From assembly GCF_004402015.1 (NCBI RefSeq), contig NZ_SOPW01000019.1, forward strand, positions 1 to 64,000: a stretch of 64,000 nucleotides of DNA, written 5' to 3'. How positions within the stretch are numbered: position 1 is the first letter of the stretch; the number at the start of each line of letters is the position of its first letter. This document shows positions 62,820 through 64,000 of the stretch, piece by piece. This DNA is from Filobacillus milosensis (lineage in GTDB: Bacteria > Bacillota > Bacilli > Bacillales > Alkalibacillaceae). Both the position numbers and the translations under genes were made by a program. The notes under the pieces are model-generated. The model saw only the letters and a program-made list of their open reading frames with translations, had not been told where the DNA came from and did not search any database.

Positions 62820-62845
62820 ACCTAATTAGGTTTAGTCCTTTTTAA
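62811..62845 (+). terminator. Terminator of the pucR-like gene
   Basis: AAGGACTAAACC pairs perfectly with GGTTTAGTCCTT around TAATTA; overlaps the stop codon and is followed by TTT. Confidence 0.9.
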
Positions 62846-62887
62846 TTTAGCTTTATGAGCAAAAACATTTAGTGTTACATGGTGAAG

Positions 62888-62960
62888 TGCTCGCGAATTT
62901 TTGGTATCCACTCGCCGTTATAGATAAAACACTCGCCACTTTGGGTGAATCACTCGTCGT
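62888..62960 (+). repeat. Array D: four degenerate CACTCGCC motifs every 21 bp
   Basis: CTCGCC cores start at 62890, 62911, 62932 and 62953 (spacing exactly 21 each). Same motif as array B, 21 kb away; it lies between the pucR terminator and the M24 peptidase gene. Confidence 0.88.
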
Positions 62961-63122
62961 TTTAACCTCTAACTCTTAAGTAGTCATCCCTTTTTATCCA
63001 AATTGTATAAAACATCACTACAAAACTTCATACACTTTGAACATTACATCAAAGCGCGTCAATTCGTACAATAGAAATAAGGAATCTAAAAATTCAGTCA
63101 ATAAATGAAGGGAGGATTTTGA

Positions 63123-64000
63123 ATGTTAGATTTTGATATTTTAGAGTATCAACAACGATTAGAGAAAACAAAGATAAGCATGGCTAATCAGGGTGTAGAG
63201 GTTTTGCTTATTACAGATCCCGCTAACATGAATTATTTATCAGGTTATGATGCTTGGTCATTTTATGTTCATCAGATGTTAATTGTGATTATTGATGAAC
63301 CGCAGCCAATATGGATTGGGCGTTATATGGATGCATCGGGGGCAAAGGCTAAGACCTGGATGTATGACGAGAATGTTATGGCTTATCCAGACTTTTACGT
63401 GCAATCAGATGAATATCATCCCATGCAATTTATTGCTGAAATTTTAGAACAGATCGGCCAAGGTAATCGAGTTATTGGAGTGGAAAAAGAGCAGTACTAC
63501 TTTACTGCTAAATCTTATGAAGTGTTAAAAGAAAAGCTTCCAAATGCATCGTTTAAAGATGCGAGTCTTTTAGTTAATTGGGTTCGAATTATAAAGTCGA
63601 GTCAAGAAATTGAATATATGCGACGGGCTGCACAAATTGCTGAACGCGCCATGAATGCTGGATTGAAAAGCATTCACACTAGCGCCAGAGAATGTGATGC
63701 AGCTGCGAATATCTTTTTTGAATTAGTGAGGGGCACGGAAGAATACGGTGGTGATTATCCGGCAATCGTCCCGATGTTACCGACTGGAGAAAATACTTCG
63801 ACACCCCATTTAACGTGGAGTGATCAGTATTTTAAAGAAGATAATTCAGTCATCATTGAGTTAGCAGGTTGTTATAAACGTTATCATTGTCCTTTAGCAC
63901 GCACAGCACATATTGGTCAACCATCAGAAAAACTTGACCGATTAGCTGGCATTGTAGCTGAAGGGATAGACAATGTCATGTCGATTGTTAAGCCAGGTGT
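63123..64000 (+). CDS. doeA: M24-family peptidase, probably ectoine hydrolase DoeA (5' part)
   Basis: 292 residues are visible before the window ends. ATG 63123 has AGGGAGG upstream. The N-terminal creatinase/prolidase domain includes LLITDPANMNYLSGYDAWSF and PIWIGRYMDASGAKAKTWMY, which from memory fits ectoine hydrolase DoeA of halophiles better than aminopeptidase P. The pita-bread catalytic domain begins near residue 160 (QEIEYMRRAAQIAERAM); metal ligands would mostly lie beyond the edge. Cytoplasmic hydrolysis of ectoine to N-acetyl-diaminobutyrate is the proposed reaction; another Xaa-Pro-type amidase is the alternative. Confidence 0.7.
   Translation, partial: MLDFDILEYQQRLEKTKISMANQGVEVLLITDPANMNYLSGYDAWSFYVHQMLIVIIDEPQPIWIGRYMDASGAKAKTWMYDENVMAYPDFYVQSDEYHPMQFIAEILEQIGQGNRVIGVEKEQYYFTAKSYEVLKEKLPNASFKDASLLVNWVRIIKSSQEIEYMRRAAQIAERAMNAGLKSIHTSARECDAAANIFFELVRGTEEYGGDYPAIVPMLPTGENTSTPHLTWSDQYFKEDNSVIIELAGCYKRYHCPLARTAHIGQPSEKLDRLAGIVAEGIDNVMSIVKPG

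Overview
The window looks like the chromosome of a low-GC Gram-positive bacterium of the Bacillaceae, plausibly a moderate halophile. This rests on AAGGAGG-type ribosome binding sites with frequent TTG and GTG starts, many SPase II lipoproteins, a CydABS-type bd oxidase with a Rex operator, a YobI-type NTPase, and a partial M24 peptidase at the right edge that resembles ectoine hydrolase DoeA. No species is claimed.

Accessory half, about 1-32.2 kb. It opens with the 3' end of a group II intron. A lipoprotein/metzincin pair follows, then a decayed defence-like cluster: a YobI-type KAP NTPase broken by an in-frame TGA, a CoiA-like zinc-ribbon/nuclease protein, a small membrane protein whose second copy is broken by an in-place inversion, and the decayed 3' end of an MmeI/YeeA-type methyltransferase. 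Next comes a mobile unit of three tandem tyrosine recombinases (RIT-like, minus strand) divergent from a 526-aa winged-helix protein. Each arm of this divergent unit has an intrinsic terminator between its promoter and its first gene. A metal/thiol-redox island follows: DUF305 protein, truncated CopB, a ResA-like thioredoxin, two CcdA-like membrane proteins, a beta-propeller protein, a two-component system and a SHOCT protein. Then comes an excisionase/integrase pair whose junction is present in three tandem copies, a small cluster with a regulator carrying two TetR DNA-binding heads, and a second, related integrase abutting the 3' end of tRNA-Val(GAC).

Backbone half, about 32.2-64 kb. It holds an ABC exporter operon with a lipoprotein (minus strand), cydABS under a Rex box, a CPBP protease, an ABC exporter with its own TetR repressor and a visible operator, a cupin, a double-headed gamma-glutamylcyclotransferase-like protein with a GIY-YIG protein, and an alanine/glycine:Na+ symporter. 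A 9-kb run of small lipoproteins and membrane proteins follows, several of them frameshifted or interrupted. The rest is HxlR/YceI, a glycerophosphodiesterase, an M20 dipeptidase, a DUF2254 protein, a PucR regulator and the partial M24 peptidase.

The two most unusual signals are the paired leader terminators of the recombinase-trio element, and four intergenic arrays of short degenerate motifs repeated every ~21 bp. The arrays occur only in the backbone half, always just after a terminator. About ten genes are broken (in-frame stops, frameshifts, inversion, truncation), which points to active decay of both imported DNA and the lipoprotein cluster.
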